A stretch of DNA of 64,000 nucleotides from Strongylocentrotus droebachiensis (lineage: Eukaryota > Echinodermata > Echinoidea > Camarodonta > Strongylocentrotidae). Positions 47,101 to 59,675 of this stretch are shown here, in pieces. The stretch covers positions 1-64,000 of the forward strand of contig JAVYIG010000884.1 of the NCBI GenBank assembly GCA_035222895.1, written 5' to 3'. Both the position numbers and the translations under genes were made by a program. Under the pieces are notes generated by a model. The model saw nothing but the letters and a program-made list of their open reading frames with translations, had not been told where the DNA came from and made no database searches. Every line of letters starts with the position of its first letter. Within the stretch, counting starts at the first letter, position 1.

Positions 47101-50100
47101 TTTCGTGTGCTCGACCTATAATCTTCAAATCGCTTGGTAAATTGAGCCTAAAGTTAGACTTGTTTCACAGGTGTATTATAGGCAATGACGAGCTTGCAAC
47201 CTATTTTGAAAAATTACGGTGGGTGAACTTTCAAAAGTCAATGAGACATGAGGGCTCCAATGAAAGAGCTAGTGATAACGTACGTCGGGGTGGATGTGCT
47301 TTTCGTTTAAACAAAAAATGAATTTTTAACGATTTTTTTAAAAACGTCCATAGGCTAACATGTTAGGCTGCCGACTCAGATCATGCTCTGACGATAGGGG
47401 GCGTTGTGAAATGAGACTAACCGGAGCCATATGAATGAGATGCATTGCATATGCTTTTTGCAGAAGCAAAGACTCTCACACACACACACGCGCGCTCGTG
47501 CGCAAATGTTCGTTGATATTTTATATTCGATATTAATGTGTGGCATGATTAATTTTGTTAGGGATGTTATTTGGATCTGCAATGACCGAATTAATACCCA
47601 AAACTCAATGGTTTTATTCAAACATATCACATAAGCAACTTTGGCGCAATTCCGTTTTTGCACTCTCGCAAACAATGCCTCCTGTTCATCCAAGCGTGAA
47701 CACATACCACACAAAATGATACTAAATGATTCGGGATAAAACACTCTTTCATAGGATGTATAATAATTTACTGTTAATAGATGATTTTATAAAATAATTA
47801 GCAATTTTCTAGGTGTAAACCTTTTTTTGGCTCACACTGTATATCTATATATCTGTATTCCTTGATTTTGTATATTTTATTTTTTAGAATTATAATTATG
47901 TAAAACATTGTCACGATTCGGCCATCCGGCTGCGAAGATATATTTTGACCAATCCTGAATCTTGACACCTATCGTGTATGCATTAATTTCCAGTTTTGAA
48001 AATGGTCACTTCAGCTGAACCGAGATGCGGTAACATCACACTTCCAAACGGAGACATCATTGCCTTGGAAAAAAAAAAAGTAACCAACGAGGACGTCTGG
48101 TGGCCAGAGATGAAGAGAATCGCTGCAAATCATCTCATCTGCAAACTGCCATGTAAGTTTTTAAAGCTCCTACGACGCATTGGCTTCAACATTATTTGTC
48201 TTTTAATTCATTGTGTCCCCGGCTCTGCTCTAAAGGTGCTTTGGTCCATTGGCTAAGTCTCCGGACTGTGAATTACAACTCCACAAGGTACGGGGTTCGA
48301 ACCCCTGCCGCATTACTAAATCCTTTCGCAAGATATTAATTTATATTTATAAAACTTAACCCAGGTGTAGTAAGTGGGAACTTGGATATTATTCTTTTTA
48401 AAATTAATAACTGCCGGGCCTTTTTTTGTTTTTGTTTTTTTTAATGAATGGCAACTGCGAGCAACAACGGTCCCACGCGTCTTTACTGAGCTCTGTTATA
48501 TATATATCATACAGGTTTTTTCAAGTGCATTACAGTTTACTCTATCAGTAATTAGTACACTTCCACTGTTTTGCCGGTTCATATCAGCACGAAGCCTAAT
48601 CTAGCAACGGATACTGAATCATAAATAGGCTTAAATGGAAGCCTAAGGAAGGGATAAATTGAAGAAGATTACGGATAAATTCATTATGGAATCAAGATGG
48701 TTGTAACAAAAGCAGTCAGTGTTTACCTTTACCAACCGTCACAGATTTGCACTGTACACAATACTCATGTATGAAAAATAGAAATCAAACAGCGGATCTC
48801 TCATTAATAATTATAAAGGGTCTGTAAGATTCATCAAAACTTTTACCTGCTTTCTCAATATAGATTCTGTTACAGTTTGCAACAATATTTATATTGATAT
48901 TTGCTTTCTATTCATTTTCTTACTCAATGTGCATCCTCCATCACTCCCTCTATCTCTTTCTCTGTCACTCCCTTCTCCATCTATTTTTTTAATCTTGTAT
49001 ATGTCTTTTCGTTATCTTATTTCTTTTCTTCTTTCAATATTTCTCTCTGGTTCTCGCTCTACCTCACCATCTTGCTCTCTTTCTCTATCTTCCTCACCCG
49101 TCCTCTCTTTTTGTCTGTCTGTCTGTCTCCTCTCCCTATCTCTCAATCTCTCTTTCTCTCTCTCTGTCTCTTTCAATCATCTATCTTTCACAAACAGACT
49201 GCCTTTCTACTCCATGCCAAAATGGAGGAACCTGCAAGGAGACACTCGATGGCATTAACTGTACCTGTCCAACAAGCTTTTACGGTCCAACTTGTGCGAT
49301 TGGTAGGCATGACATTTATTTTTTAAATACACACAGCAACAACAACAAAAAAGGAGAAAAAGAGGACAATAATTATAGTTAGTATTTTTAAATAAATATA
49401 TAATTTATAATAAATATTTGTCATTCATTTATGATATGCAACTGGAATCATACTATTCAAGCATGAGTGAGCATAGCCATTTAACAATAAACGAGTATCT
49501 AAGGGTTAATTGCAAGAATGGGGCATTTCGCCATACAAATGTTGATGAGCATTGGAGGTATCCTTTGGCTTGTTCAAGATCTTGGGTGGAAAAGAGAGGC
49601 ATGTTGGCCGTGGTTGTCAAAACCATACAGAGCTCAATCATCATTGTTTCTCATTCTTTGTTTTCATTGTTAAACAAGAATGACTCACAGATAAACACGT
49701 TCATTAACATTTAAATGGCTACTTTCTCGATTTTTCCTATTTTCGTATGAAAAACGGACATTCTAACGGTTAAGTGAATGTGCATATCACAACGTGAAAG
49801 TTCAACACTTGATATTAATTGAGGCTGGTGTATTAATTTTGCTTAAAAATGTCATATATATTTTATTGATGGTTTATAAAAAAAAAAATATATAACTGTT
49901 CATGTAACCCTGGATATGAGTTAAGCAATGATACATTTACTTGCAATGGTAAGGATGTAATGTCAAATTACTGTCACCTTTAGAGACATCTTTAAACATC
50001 TTTTGATCCAGAATGCTCTGGATTACAAGCTAAACATGATCATCTATTCCAAAATACACTAGAAAATTTAAATCCACTTCTGTTACAGACAGTACACTCC

Positions 50101-53100
50101 GCGATTAATAATAATGATTTAATCTGAAATAGACATTTCACTTTTTCAATCAATCAGGAATGGAGAGTTTAATTTATAATCACTATTTTCGTGTACAAAT
50201 TGGCAATTCCTTTTTGATTTTTCGTAGTTTTCTTTCATTACACACTTTCATTTAACATCCATTTTTATTTTGTTTACTCTTTGAAAGAATGAAGATACAA
50301 ATAATTATTGCCAAATTAAAAAGAAAAAATGATTCATCTAGACCTTTAGAAAACTGTTGACTGCTATGAGTGAAAAAAATGTTAACTTTTCCTAGATACT
50401 GACGAATGCTCTGCGAATCCATCGGTCTGTGATTCTGACAATGGAGTATGTATGAACTCAGTCGGCTCTTACAACTGTTCATGTAACCCTGGATATGAAT
50501 TAAGCAATGGTAACATTACTTGCAATGGTAAGGATGTAATGTGAAATTAGTGTCACCTTTTAGAGACATCTTTAAACATATTTTAATTCAGGATGCTCTG
50601 AATTACAAGATGTACATGATCATCCAGTCCAAAAGACACTAGAGAAATTGAATCCACTTCTGGTACATACACTGTGCGATTAATAAAAACGATTTAATCT
50701 GAAATAGACATTTCACTTTTTCAATCAATCAGGAATGGAGAGTATAATTTACAATCACTATTTTCGTGTACAAATTGGCAATTTCTTGTTGATATTTCGT
50801 AGTTTTCTTTGATTACACACTTTTATTTATTAAACATCCATTTTTAGTTGTTTTACTCTATGAAAGAGTGAAGATACATACCAATAGTTGTTATGAATTA
50901 CAAGTTATATATGATCATCAAGTCCAACAGACAATAGAGAATTTAAATACGCATTTGGTACATACACTGTGCGATTAATAATAACGATTTAATCCGAAAT
51001 AGACATTTAACTTTCTCAATCAATCAGGAATGGAGGGTATTATTTATAACCACTATTTTCGTGTACAAATTGGGATTTTGTTGTTGATTCTTCGTAGTTT
51101 TCTTTAATAACACACTTTCATTTAACATCCATTTTTTTTAATTTTTACTCCATGAAAGAGTGAAGATACATACAAATAATTGTTGCCAAATTAAAAGGAA
51201 AAAATGATTCATCTAGACCTTTAGAAAACTCTTGACTGGTAATCGTGAACAAATGTTTACTTTTCCTAGATACTGACGAATGCTCTGCGAATCCATCGGT
51301 CTGTGATTCTGACAATGGAGTGTGTATGAACTCAGTCGGCTCTTACAACTGTTCATGTAACCCTGGATATGAGTTAAGCAATGATAACATTACTTGCAAT
51401 GGTAAGGATGTAATGTCAAATTACTGTCACCTTTAGAGACATCTTTAAACATGTTTTGATCCAGAATGCTCTGGATTACAAGCTATACATGATCATCTAG
51501 TCCAAAAGACACTAGAAAATTTAATCCCACTTCTGTTACAGACAATACACTGTGCGATTAATAATAATGATTTAATCTGAAATAGACATTTCACTATTTC
51601 AATCAATCAGGAATGGAGAGTATAATTTATAATCACTATTTTCGTGTACAAATTGGCAATTTCTTGTCGATATATCATCTAGACCTTTAGAAAACTCTTG
51701 ACTGCTATGGGTGAAAAAATGTTTACTTTTCCTAGATACTGACGAATGCTCTGCGAATCCATCGGTCTGTGATTCTGACAATGGAGTTTGTTTGAACTCG
51801 GTCGGCTCTTACAACTGTTCATGTAACCCTGGATATGAATTAAGCAATGATAACATTACTTGCAATGGTAAGGATGTAATGTCCAGTTACTGTCACCTCT
51901 AAGTGACATCGTTAAAAATATTTTGATCCAGAATGCTCTGAATTACAAGTTATACATGATCACCAAGTCAAAGGGACACTAGGAAAATAAAATCACTGTC
52001 TGGTACATACAGTCCACTGTGCGATTAATAATAACGATTTAATCTGAAATAGACATTTAACTTTCTAAATTAGCAATGGAGAGTCAAATTTATAATCCCT
52101 ATTTTCTTGTACAAGTTGGCAATTTCTTGTTGATATTTCGTAGTTTTCTTTAATTACACACTTTCATTTAACATCCATTTTTATTTGTTTTTACTCTATG
52201 AAAGAGTGAAGATACATACAAATAACTGTTGCCAAATTAAAAAGAAAACTTGATTCATCTAGACCTTTAGAAAACCCTTGACTGCTATGGGTGCAAAAAT
52301 TGTTTACCTTTCCTAGATACTGACGAATGCTCTGCGAATCCATCGGTCTGTGATTCTGACAATGGATTATGTATGAACTCGGCCGGCTCTTACAACTGTT
52401 CATGTAACCCTGGATATGAACTAAGCAATGATAACATTACTTGCAATGGTAAGGATGTAATCACCGTCACCTCTAAGTGACATCGTTAAAAATCTGTTGA
52501 TCCAGAATGCTCTGAATTACAAGTTATACATGATCATCAAGTACAAAAGACAATAGAAAATTTAAATCCACTTCTGTTACAGACAGTAAACTGTGCGATT
52601 AATAATAATGATTTAATCTGAAATAGACATTTCACTTTTTCAATCAATCAGGAATGGAGAGTATAATTTATAATCACTATTTTCGTGTACAAGTTGGCAA
52701 TTTCTTGTCGATATATTATCTAGACCTTTAGAAAACTCTTGACTGCTAATCGTGAACAAATGTTTACTTTTCCTAGATACTGACGAATGCTCTGCGAATC
52801 CATCGGTCTGTGATTCTGACAATGGAGTGTGTATGAACTCAGTCGGCTCTTACAACTGTTCATGTAACCCTGGATATGAGTTAAGCAATGATAACATTAC
52901 TTGCAATGGTAAGGATGTAATCACCGTCACCTCTAAGTGACATCGTTAAAAATCTGTTGATCCAGAATGCTCTGAATTACAAGTTATACATGATCATCAA
53001 GTACAAAAGACAATAGAAAATTTAAATCCACTTCTGTTACAGACAGTAAACTGTGCGATTAATAATAATGATTTAATCTGAAATAGACATTTCACTTTTT

Positions 53101-56100
53101 CAATCAATCAGGAATGGAGAGTATAATTTATAATCACTATTTTCGTGTACAAGTTGGCAATTTCTTGTTGATATTTCGTAGTTTTCTTTAATTACACACT
53201 TTCATTTAACATCCATTTTTATTTGTTTTTACTTTATGAAAGAGTGAAGATACATACAAATAACTGTTGCCAAATTAAAAAGAAAACTTGATTCATCTAG
53301 ACCTTTAGAAAACCCTTGACTGCTATGGGTGCAAAAATTGTTTACCTTTCCTAGATACTGACGAATGCTCTGCGAATCCATCGGTCTGTGATTCTGACAA
53401 TGGAGTGTGTACGAACTCGGCCGGCTCTTACAACTGTTCATGCAACCCTGGATATGAACTAAGCAATGATGACATTACTTGCAATGGTAAGGATGTAATG
53501 TGAAATTAAAGTGTCACCTTAAAGAGGTATCTTAAAAAATCTATTCATCCAGAATGCTCTGAATTACAAGTTGTACATGATCATCAAGTCCAAAAGACAC
53601 TAGACAATTTAAATCCACTTCTGTTACAGACAGTACACTGTGCGATTAATAATAAAGATTTAATCTAAAGTAGACATTTAACTTTCTAAAGTAACAATGG
53701 AGGGTAAAATTTATAATCACGAGTTTCGTGTACAAATTGGTAATTTATTGTTGATTATTCGTAGTTTTCATTCGAACACTTTTATTTCACTTCCACTTTT
53801 ACTTTTCTAGTCCATGAAGGAGTGGAGATCCAAATAATTGAAAAGCTGATTCATCTAGACCTTTAGAAAATTGTTGACTGCTATGAGTAAAAGAATGTTT
53901 ACTTTTCCTAGATACTGACGAATGCTCTGCGAATCCATCGGTCTGTGATTCTGACAATGGATTATGTATGAACTCGGCCGGCTCTTACAACTGTTCATGT
54001 AACCCTGGATATGAACTAAGCAATGATAACATTACTTGCAATGGTAAGGATGTAATCACCGTCACCTCTAAGTGACATCGTTAAAAATCTGTTGATCCAG
54101 AATGCTCTGAATTACAAGTTATACATGATCATCAAGTACAAAAGACAATAGCAAATTTAAATCCACTTCTGTTACAGACAGTAAACTGTGCGATTAATAA
54201 TAATGATTTAATCTGAAATAGACATTTCACTTTTTCAATCAATCAGGAATGGAGAGTATAATTTATAATCACTATTTTCGTGTACAAGTTGGCAATTTCT
54301 TGTCGATATATTATCTAGACCTTTAGAAAACTCTTGACTGCTAATCGTGAACAAATGTTTACTTTTCCTAGATACTGACGAATGCTCTGCGAATCCATCG
54401 GTCTGTGATTCTGACAATGGAGTGTGTATGAACTCAGTCGGCTCTTACAACTGTTCATGTAACCCTGGATATGAGTTAAGCAATGATAACATTACTTGCA
54501 ATGGTAAGGATGTAATCACCGTCACCTCTAAGTGACATCGTTAAAAATCTGTTGATCCAGAATGCTCTGAATTACAAGTTATACATGATCATCAAGTACA
54601 AAAGACAATAGAAAATTTAAATCCACTTCTGTTACAGACAGTAAACTGTGCGATTAATAATAATGATTTAATCTGAAATAGACATTTAACTTTTTCAATC
54701 AATCAGGAATGGAGAGTATAATTTATAATCACTATTTTCGTGTACAAGTTAGCAATTTCTTGTTGATATTTCGTAGTTTTCTTTAATTACACACTTTCAT
54801 TTAACATCCATTTTTATTTGTTTTTACTCTATGAAAGAGTGAAGATACATACAAATAACTGTTGCCAAATTAAAAAGAAAACTTGATTCATCTAGACCTT
54901 TAGAAAACCCTTGACTGCTATGGGTGCAAAAATTGTTTACCTTTCCTAGATACTGACGAATGCTCTGCGAATCCATCGGTCTGTGATTCTGACAATGGAG
55001 TGTGTACGAACTCGGCCGGCTCTTACAACTGTTCATGCAACCCTGGATATGAACTAAGCAATGATGACATTACTTGCAATGGTAAGGATGTAATGTCAAA
55101 TTACTGTCACCTTTAGAGACATCTTTAAACATGTTTTGATCCAGAATGCTCTGGATTACAAGCTATACATGATCATCTAGTCCAAAAGACACTAGAAAAT
55201 TTAATCCCACTTCTGTTACAGACAGTACACTGTGCGATTAATAATAATGATTTAATCTGAAATAGACATTTCACTATTTCAATCAATCAGGAATGGAGAG
55301 TATAATTTATAATCACTATGTTCGTGTACAAATTGGCAATTTCTTGTCGATATATCATCTAGACCTTTAGAAAACTCTTGACTGCTATGGGTGAAAAAAT
55401 GTTTACTTTTCCTAGATACTGACGAATGCTCTGCGAATCCATCGGTCTGTGATTCTGACAATGGAGTTTGTTTGAACTCGGTCGGCTCTTACAACTGTTC
55501 ATGTAACCCTGGATATGAATTAAGCAATGATAACATTACTTGCAATGGTAAGGATGTAATGTCCAGTTACTGTCACCTCTAAGTGACATCGTTAAAAATA
55601 TTTTGATCCAGAATGCTCTGAATTACAAGTTATACATGATCACCAAGTCAAAGGGACACTAGGAAAATAAAATCACTGTCTGGTACATACAGTCCACTGT
55701 GCGATTAATAATAACGATTTAATCTGAAATAGACATTTAACTTTCTAAATTAGCAATGGAGAGTCAAATTTATAATCCCTATTTTCTTGTACAAGTTGGC
55801 AATTTCTTGTTGATATTTCGTAGTTTTCTTTAATTACACACTTTCATTTAACATCCATTTTTATTTGTTTTTACTCTATGAAAGAGTGAAGATACATACA
55901 AATAACTGTTGCCAAATTAAAAAGAAAACTTGATTCATCTAGACCTTTAGAAAACCCTTGACTGCTATGGGTGCAAAAATTGTTTACCTTTCCTAGATAC
56001 TGACGAATGCTCTGCGAATCCATCGGTCTGTGATTCTGACAATGGAGTGTGTACGAACTCGGCCGGCTCTTACAACTGTTCATGCAACCCTGGATATGAA

Positions 56101-59100
56101 CTAAGCAATGATGACATTACTTGCAATGGTAAGGATGTAATGTGAAATTAAAGTGTCACCTTAAAGAGGTATCTTAAAAAATCTATTCATCCAGAATGCT
56201 CTGAATTACAAGTTGTACATGATCATCAAGTCCAAAAGACACTAGACAATTTAAATCCACTTCTGTTACAGACAGTACACTGTGCGATTAATAATAAAGA
56301 TTTAATCTAAAGTAGACATTTAACTTTCTAAAGTAACAATGGAGGGTAAAATTTATAATCACGAGTTTCGTGTACAAATTGGTAATTTATTGTTGATTAT
56401 TCGTAGTTTTCATTCGAACACTTTTATTTCACTTCCACTTTTACTTTTCTAGTCCATGAAGGAGTGGAGATCCAAATAATTGAAAAGCTGATTCATCTAG
56501 ACCTTTAGAAAATTGTTGACTGCTATGAGTAAAAGAATGTTTACTTTTCCTAGATACTGACGAATGCTCTGCGAATCCATCGGTCTGTGATTCTGACAAT
56601 GGATTATGTATGAACTCGGCCGGCTCTTACAACTGTTCATGTAACCCTGGATATGAACTAAGCAATGATAACATTACTTGCAATGGTAAGGATGTAATCA
56701 CCGTCACCTCTTAAGTGACATCGTTAAAAATCTGTTGATCCAGAATGCTCTGAATTACAAGTTATACATGATCATCAAGTACAAAAGACAATAGAAAATT
56801 TAAATCCACTTCTGTTACAGACATTAAACTGTGCGATTAATAATAATGATTTAATCTGAAATAGACATTTCACTTTTTCAATCAATCAGGAATGGAGAGT
56901 ATAATTTATAATCACTATTTTCGTGTACAAGTTGGCAATTTCTTGTCGATATATTATCTAGACCTTTAGAAAACTCTTGACTGCTAATCGTGAACAAATG
57001 TTTACTTTTCCTAGATACTGACGAATGCTCTGCGAATCCATCGGTCTGTGATTCTGACAATGGAGTGTGTATGAACTCAGTCGGCTCTTACAACTGTTCA
57101 TGTAACCCTGGATATGAGTTAAGCAATGATAACATTACTTGCAATGGTAAGGATGTAATCACCGTCACCTCTAAGTGACATCGTTAAAAATCTGTTGATC
57201 CAGAATGCTCTGAATTACAAGTTATACATGATCATCAAGTACAAAAGACAATAGAAAATTTAAATCCACTTCTGTTACAGACAGTAAACTGTGCGATTAA
57301 TAATAATGATTTAATCTGAAATAGACATTTCACTTTTTCAATCAATCAGGAATGGAGAGTATAATTTATAATCACTATTTTCGTGTACAAGTTGGCAATT
57401 TCTTGTCGATATATTATCTAGACCTTTAGAAAACTCTTGACTGCTAATCGTGAACAAATGTTTACTTTTCCTAGATACTGACGAATGCTCTGCGAATCCA
57501 TCGGTCTGTGATTCTGACAATGGAGTGTGTATGAACTCAGTCGGCTCTTACAACTGTTCATGTAACCCTGGATATGAGTTAAGCAATGATAACATTACTT
57601 GCAATGGTAAGGATGTAATGTCAAATTACTGTCACCTTTAGAGACATCTTTAAACATGTTTTGATCCAGAATGCTCTGGATTACAAGCTATACATGATCA
57701 TCTAGTCCAAAAGACACTAGAAAATTTAATCCCACTTCTGTTACAGACAGTACACTGTGCGATTAATAATAATGATTTAATCTGAAAAAGACATTTCACT
57801 TTTTCAATCAATCAGGAATGGAGAGTATTATTTATAATCACTATTTTCGTGTACAAGTTGGCAATTTCTTGTCGATATATCATCTAGACCTTTAGAAAAC
57901 TCTTGACTGCTATGGGTGAAAAAATGTTTACTTTTCCTAGATACTGACGAATGCTCTGCGAATCCATCGGTCTGTGATTCTGACAATGGAGTTTGTTTGA
58001 ACTCGGTCGGCTCTTACAACTGTTCATGTAACCCTGGATATGAATTAAGCAATGATAACATTACTTGCAATGGTAAGGATGTAATGTCCAGTTACTGTCA
58101 CCTCTAAGTGACATCGTTAAAAATATTTTGATCCAGAATGCTCTGAATTACAAGTTATACATGATCACCAAGTCAAAGGGACACTAGGAAAATAAAATCA
58201 CTGTCTGGTACATACAGTCCACTGTGCGATTAATAATAACGATTTAATCTGAAATAGACATTTAACTTTCTAAATTAGCAATGGAGAGTCAAATTTATAA
58301 TCCCTATTTTCTTGTACAAGTTGGCAATTTCTTGTTGATATTTCGTAGTTTTCTTTAATTACACACTTTCATTTAATAATAATAATAATAATAATAATAA
58401 TAGCCTAATAGTCCACTCCAAATTTTATTAAACCGAAACGGAAATTCTTTTTGCCCATCCATTTTTATTTGTTTTTACTCTATGAAAGAGTAAAGATACA
58501 TACAAATAACTGTTGCCAAATTAAAAAGAAAACTTGATTCATCTAGACCTTTAGAAAACCCTTGACTGCTATGGGTGCAAAAATTGTTTACCTTTCCTAG
58601 ATACTGACGAATGCTCTGCGAATCCATCGGTCTGTGATTCTGACAATGGAGTGTGTACGAACTCGGCCGGCTCTTACAACTGTTCATGCAACCCTGGATA
58701 TGAACTAAGCAATGATGACATTACTTGCAATGGTAAGGATGTAATGTGAAATTAAAGTGTCACCTTAAAGAGGTATCTTAAAAAATCTATTCATCCAGAA
58801 TGCTCTGAATTACAAGTTGTACATGATCATCAAGTCCAAAAGACACTAGACAATTTAAATCCACTTCTGTTACAGACAGTACACTAGTTGTGCCATTAAT
58901 AATAACGATTTAATCTAAAATAGACATTTAACTTTCATGTAACCCTGGATATAAATTAAGCAATGATAACATTACTTGCAATGTACGGTCTGTCCCATCA
59001 AGAAATGAAAATCTACTGATAAAGATAATATTTTTAATCAGTGGTCATTTCAAGAAAAAAATTTTATCTTCAATTATTGAATGAAATAAATGGATAAAAG

Positions 59101-59401
59101 AAAAACCTTGTATAGATGAGGATATGATATTTCACACAATCCCATACTATGTTTTTGTTGAAACATATTGCAATGCATCAGCCAATGTTTATTTGGTGGA
59201 TTTATTTCAGCGAAATGCCCGCATGCGTCCTGGACCTCTTTCCAAGGAAGTTGCTACAAATACTTCTACAATAAAGCCAACTTTACCCAGGCCATGTCTA
59301 CCTGTCGGAGTCTGGCCAACGGACAGTCATGCCATGCAGACTTGGTTTCTATTCATAGTGTAGAAGAGCAGGAATTCATCGCCAATCTCTGTCGAGAACA
59401 G
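41108..59401 (+). CDS. Secreted protein with signal peptide, EGF, 16 calcium-binding EGF repeats and C-type lectin domain (3' end not found)
   Basis: Exons: 41108-41162 (start ATG), 47994-48152, 49198-49302, sixteen 132-nt exons from 50396 to 58732, and 59211-59401. All have GT/AG junctions and consistent phase, giving 874 codons without a stop. The first two exons together encode a plausible signal peptide, CFVLSILKMVTSA, after a basic start, then [12 protein letters not shown]. Exon 3 is a plain EGF ([19 protein letters not shown]). The sixteen repeats are cbEGF type: [17 protein letters not shown]...[17 protein letters not shown]. The last exon opens a C-type lectin domain ([17 protein letters not shown], then [15 protein letters not shown]). 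The remaining lectin exons, with the sugar-binding loop, are not recognised up to 64000. It is likely extracellular; the ligand is unknown. The first intron is 6.8 kb and holds a LINE. Confidence 0.85.
41424..41620 (+). repeat. Interspersed ~190-bp repeat family, copy 3
   Basis: Same family as 10150-10345 and 25797-25975, from tttaaaggcccactgcacta to gatacgctttaa. It lies in the first intron of the EGF-lectin gene. Confidence 0.82.
41871..43066. other. Intron sequence, EGF-lectin gene
   Basis: No gene recognised. It contains a C/A homopolymer run near 42029-42049 and a short imperfect palindrome at about 42765-42811 (accgaaatgttaa / ttaacattttggt). Confidence 0.6.
43067..43094. repeat. Perfect 28-bp palindrome
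   Basis: tttacagtcttttc is followed at once by its exact complement gaaaagactgtaaa, with no spacer. It sits just upstream of the LINE. Confidence 0.9.
43110..45945 (+). mobile_element. Non-LTR retrotransposon (Daphne/CR1-like LINE), 5'-truncated and degraded
   Basis: The readable part begins in the C-terminal endonuclease domain ([25 protein letters not shown]) and runs through reverse transcriptase. RT landmarks are [56 protein letters not shown] and the catalytic [12 protein letters not shown]. One in-frame TAA interrupts the frame at 43796-43798, and a frameshift near 45095-45133 separates RT from the C-terminal part ([37 protein letters not shown]), which ends at 45477. An AT-rich 3' UTR extends to about 45945 near aataaagttctgaata. 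The 5' portion of the endonuclease and any ORF1 are missing. The clade is recalled from motif style and is uncertain. Confidence 0.88.
45946..46560. other. Intron sequence downstream of the LINE
   Basis: No gene recognised. A small stretch near 46080-46145 (ccgtatgtgacgtcac...ctctataaagga) contains a CRE-like tgacgtca word, probably by chance. Confidence 0.5.
46561..47839. mobile_element. Non-autonomous TIR transposon, ~1.28 kb, TA target
   Basis: Arms of about 200 bp are inverted copies: ccgtgtgagtaaaaaaaaaa...ggttacacc and ggtgtaaacctttttttggc...tcacactg. Within them lie gcaattttctaggtg / aaaattgctaatta and ttcatccaagcgtgaaca / tgttcacgcttggatgaa. TA flanks both ends, as in Tc1/mariner elements. 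The 880-bp centre has no recognisable transposase. Confidence 0.82.
48229..48330 (+). repeat. tRNA-derived SINE head
   Basis: The A-box-like ttggtccattggctaagtc and the B box ggggttcgaacccctg are intact, and tctccggactgtgaa lies between them. It matches the SINE at 59413-59675 in reverse orientation. It begins just after the exon ending at 48152. Confidence 0.65.
48331..49197. other. Intron 2 of the EGF-lectin gene
   Basis: The distal part (48930-49190) is a long CT-rich tract that serves as the polypyrimidine tract of the acceptor at 49196-49197. Leu/Ser-rich open frames there are low-complexity artefacts. Confidence 0.7.
49303..50395. other. Intron 3 of the EGF-lectin gene
   Basis: AT-rich, with the partial EGF-exon relic at 49893-49948 near its end and, after it, the same intron sequence that accompanies the other EGF units. 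Confidence 0.6.
49893..49948 (+). pseudogene. Partial cbEGF exon relic at the left edge of the array
   Basis: aactgttcatgtaaccctgg to ttgcaatg reproduces the second half of the repeat exon with a small rearrangement (gatacattt for gataacatt). The first half and the acceptor are absent and the donor is present. Confidence 0.75.
50396..58732 (+). repeat. Array of sixteen 132-nt cbEGF exons with near-identical introns
   Basis: Exon starts: 50396, 51270, 51736, 52317, 52777, 53355, 53912, 54372, 54950, 55416, 55997, 56554, 57015, 57475, 57941 and 58601; each is 132 nt, begins after ttttcctag or ctttcctag, and ends at aatg|gtaagg. Each encodes 44 aa with six cysteines and starts and ends in phase 1. 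Four variants occur: A (VCMNSVG), B (VCLNSVG), C (LCMNSAG), D (VCTNSAG with SNDDITC). The order is A A B C A D C A D B D C A A B D. The introns are as similar as the exons, so whole exon-intron units were copied recently. Antisense frames reading [11 protein letters not shown] or [12 protein letters not shown] are shadows of these exons. Confidence 0.93.
58375..58456. other. ~80-bp insertion in one EGF-array intron
   Basis: Between ttcattta and ccatccatttttatttg, where sibling introns are continuous, this copy has an (aat)n run followed by tagtccactccaaattttat and ccgaaacggaaa. Only one of the array introns carries it. Confidence 0.75.
58935..58983 (+). pseudogene. Partial cbEGF exon relic at the right edge of the array
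   Basis: tcatgtaaccctggatataa to acttgcaatg copies the end of the repeat exon, but the donor is changed to gtacgg and the first half is missing. Together with 49893-49948 it marks the decayed edges of the array. Confidence 0.75.
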
Positions 59402-59412
59402 GTATGTATTTA

Positions 59413-59675
59413 AATAATCCGTTCTTGTATAGCGCATAACATATTGTGATATAACGTCCCTAGGCGATTCCAAAGAGCTTTATAAATTGATAACCTGCTC
59501 AGTGCATTTCAAGGAATAATCCAACAGGAACCCATCTACCTCACCTTGGTGGAGTGTGGCAAATGAAGATCAACGTCTCGCCGAAGGATGTCAGTGTTGT
59601 GACAGGGATTCGAACCCCGTTCCTAGTGGTTCACTGTCCGGAGACTTATCCTCTGAATCACAACACCTCTACTTA
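59413..59675 (-). repeat. tRNA-derived SINE, reverse orientation
   Basis: On the minus strand the order is an A-box-like ttcagaggataagtctccgg, a B box ggggttcgaatccctgt, a body with ccacactccaccaaggtgag and a 3' part with caaagctc... and tatacaagaacgg. It follows the lectin exon directly. Confidence 0.65.

Noticed and set aside
48901-49326. Leu/Ser-rich open frames in the CT tract
   Set aside because: The tract is the polypyrimidine region before the EGF exon at 49198; the exon reads in its own phase.
49418-49714. 98-aa open frame in EGF-lectin intron 3
   Set aside because: No domain, no splice-phase fit with neighbours and AT-rich intron-like composition.
50252-58687. Repeated minus-strand frames ([23 protein letters not shown])
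   Set aside because: Antisense of the cbEGF exons, which have acceptors, donors and six cysteines on the plus strand.
50396-58732. Regular repeat spacing suggestive of a CRISPR-like array
   Set aside because: The repeated units are 132-nt exons with kilobase-scale spacing and homologous introns in an animal genome, not short repeats with unique spacers.
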